DNA from: Torreya grandis
Lineage: Eukaryota > Streptophyta > Pinopsida > Cupressales > Taxaceae
Length of the DNA stretch: 64,000 nt
Direction: 5' to 3'
Assembly: GCA_037957365.1 (NCBI GenBank)
Contig: JARHVA010002425.1
Coordinates: forward strand, 1,338,001 to 1,402,000
Shown: in pieces, positions 63,913 to 64,000 of the stretch
Layout of the letters: each line of letters opens with the position of its first letter
Numbering within the stretch: position 1 is the first letter of the stretch
The notes under the pieces: generated by a model
The model's database searches: none
Told to the model about the DNA's origin: nothing
The model's input: the letters and a program-made list of their open reading frames with translations, nothing else
Position numbers and translations under genes: made by a program

Positions 63913-64000
63913 AAGGAGGGAGATTGATATGACTTTAAAACCATGAGATATATCCCTTCACATTGATTTGAAACCATTTTAGAGAAAGAAACCTTATGTA
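63913..64000 (+). mobile_element. Polypurine tract and truncated LTR at the window edge
   Basis: AAGGAGGGAGA at 63913-63923 precedes TGATATGACTTTAAAACC at 63925. It matches the junction at 54582-54660 closely, including ATTGATTTGAAACCATTTTA and AGAAAGAAACCTTA. It is read as the polypurine tract and start of a 3' LTR on the plus strand, cut by the end of the window. Confidence 0.62.

Overview
The window is nuclear plant DNA from a repeat-dominated genome. The evidence is plant-type Ty1/copia and Ty3/gypsy LTR retrotransposon remains, a copia primer-binding site complementary to initiator tRNA-Met, and two intron-containing remnants of a plant beta-xylosidase gene of glycoside hydrolase family 3. 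The expanded repeats suggest a large-genome seed plant, perhaps a gymnosperm, but the species cannot be fixed from the sequence. I found no intact protein-coding gene, RNA gene or CRISPR array. The short open frames in the first 37 kb are chance frames in satellite DNA.

Positions 1-42035 are one very AT-rich tandem satellite with a monomer of about 950-960 bp and nearly 40 full or truncated copies. The array runs off the left edge of the window. It is broken by a solo LTR (7053-8211, target duplication CAATG), an unclassified insertion of about 1 kb (11755-12785), and a Ty1/copia element with both LTRs (37194-41812, target duplication CCACC). The monomer contains an internal duplication of about 90 bp and a palindromic ATCCATATATATGGAT site that has expanded into (TA)n or (TG)n in several units. 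Recombinant and truncated monomers record unequal exchange.

The copia element keeps LTRs, PBS, polypurine tract, gag, protease and ends of the integrase/RT region, but carries internal deletions and stop codons. Its LTRs and an internal segment share a cluster of degenerate ACCGACGTCGGT palindromes. Each LTR also contains a second copy of the PBS motif.

Positions 42040-54545 hold two diverged, colinear copies of a segment with remains of a plant beta-xylosidase (BXL) gene. Copy 1 (42.2-44.8 kb) has five recognisable exons and copy 2 (50.7-52.1 kb) has four. Both have stops or frameshifts. The satellite ends where the homology of copy 1 begins. The rest of this interval is AT-rich non-coding DNA with a 309-bp tandem duplication, a tandem repeat of about 190 bp and a 111-bp (TA)n tract.

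Positions 54545-64000 are retrotransposon debris. A minus-strand gypsy-like element has a PBS/LTR junction at 59960-59974, a broken gag, a protease with an altered active site, and a 915-bp tandem duplication, with no reverse transcriptase visible. Two plus-strand polypurine-tract/LTR junctions of a different family lie at about 54.6 and 63.9 kb; the second runs off the window.
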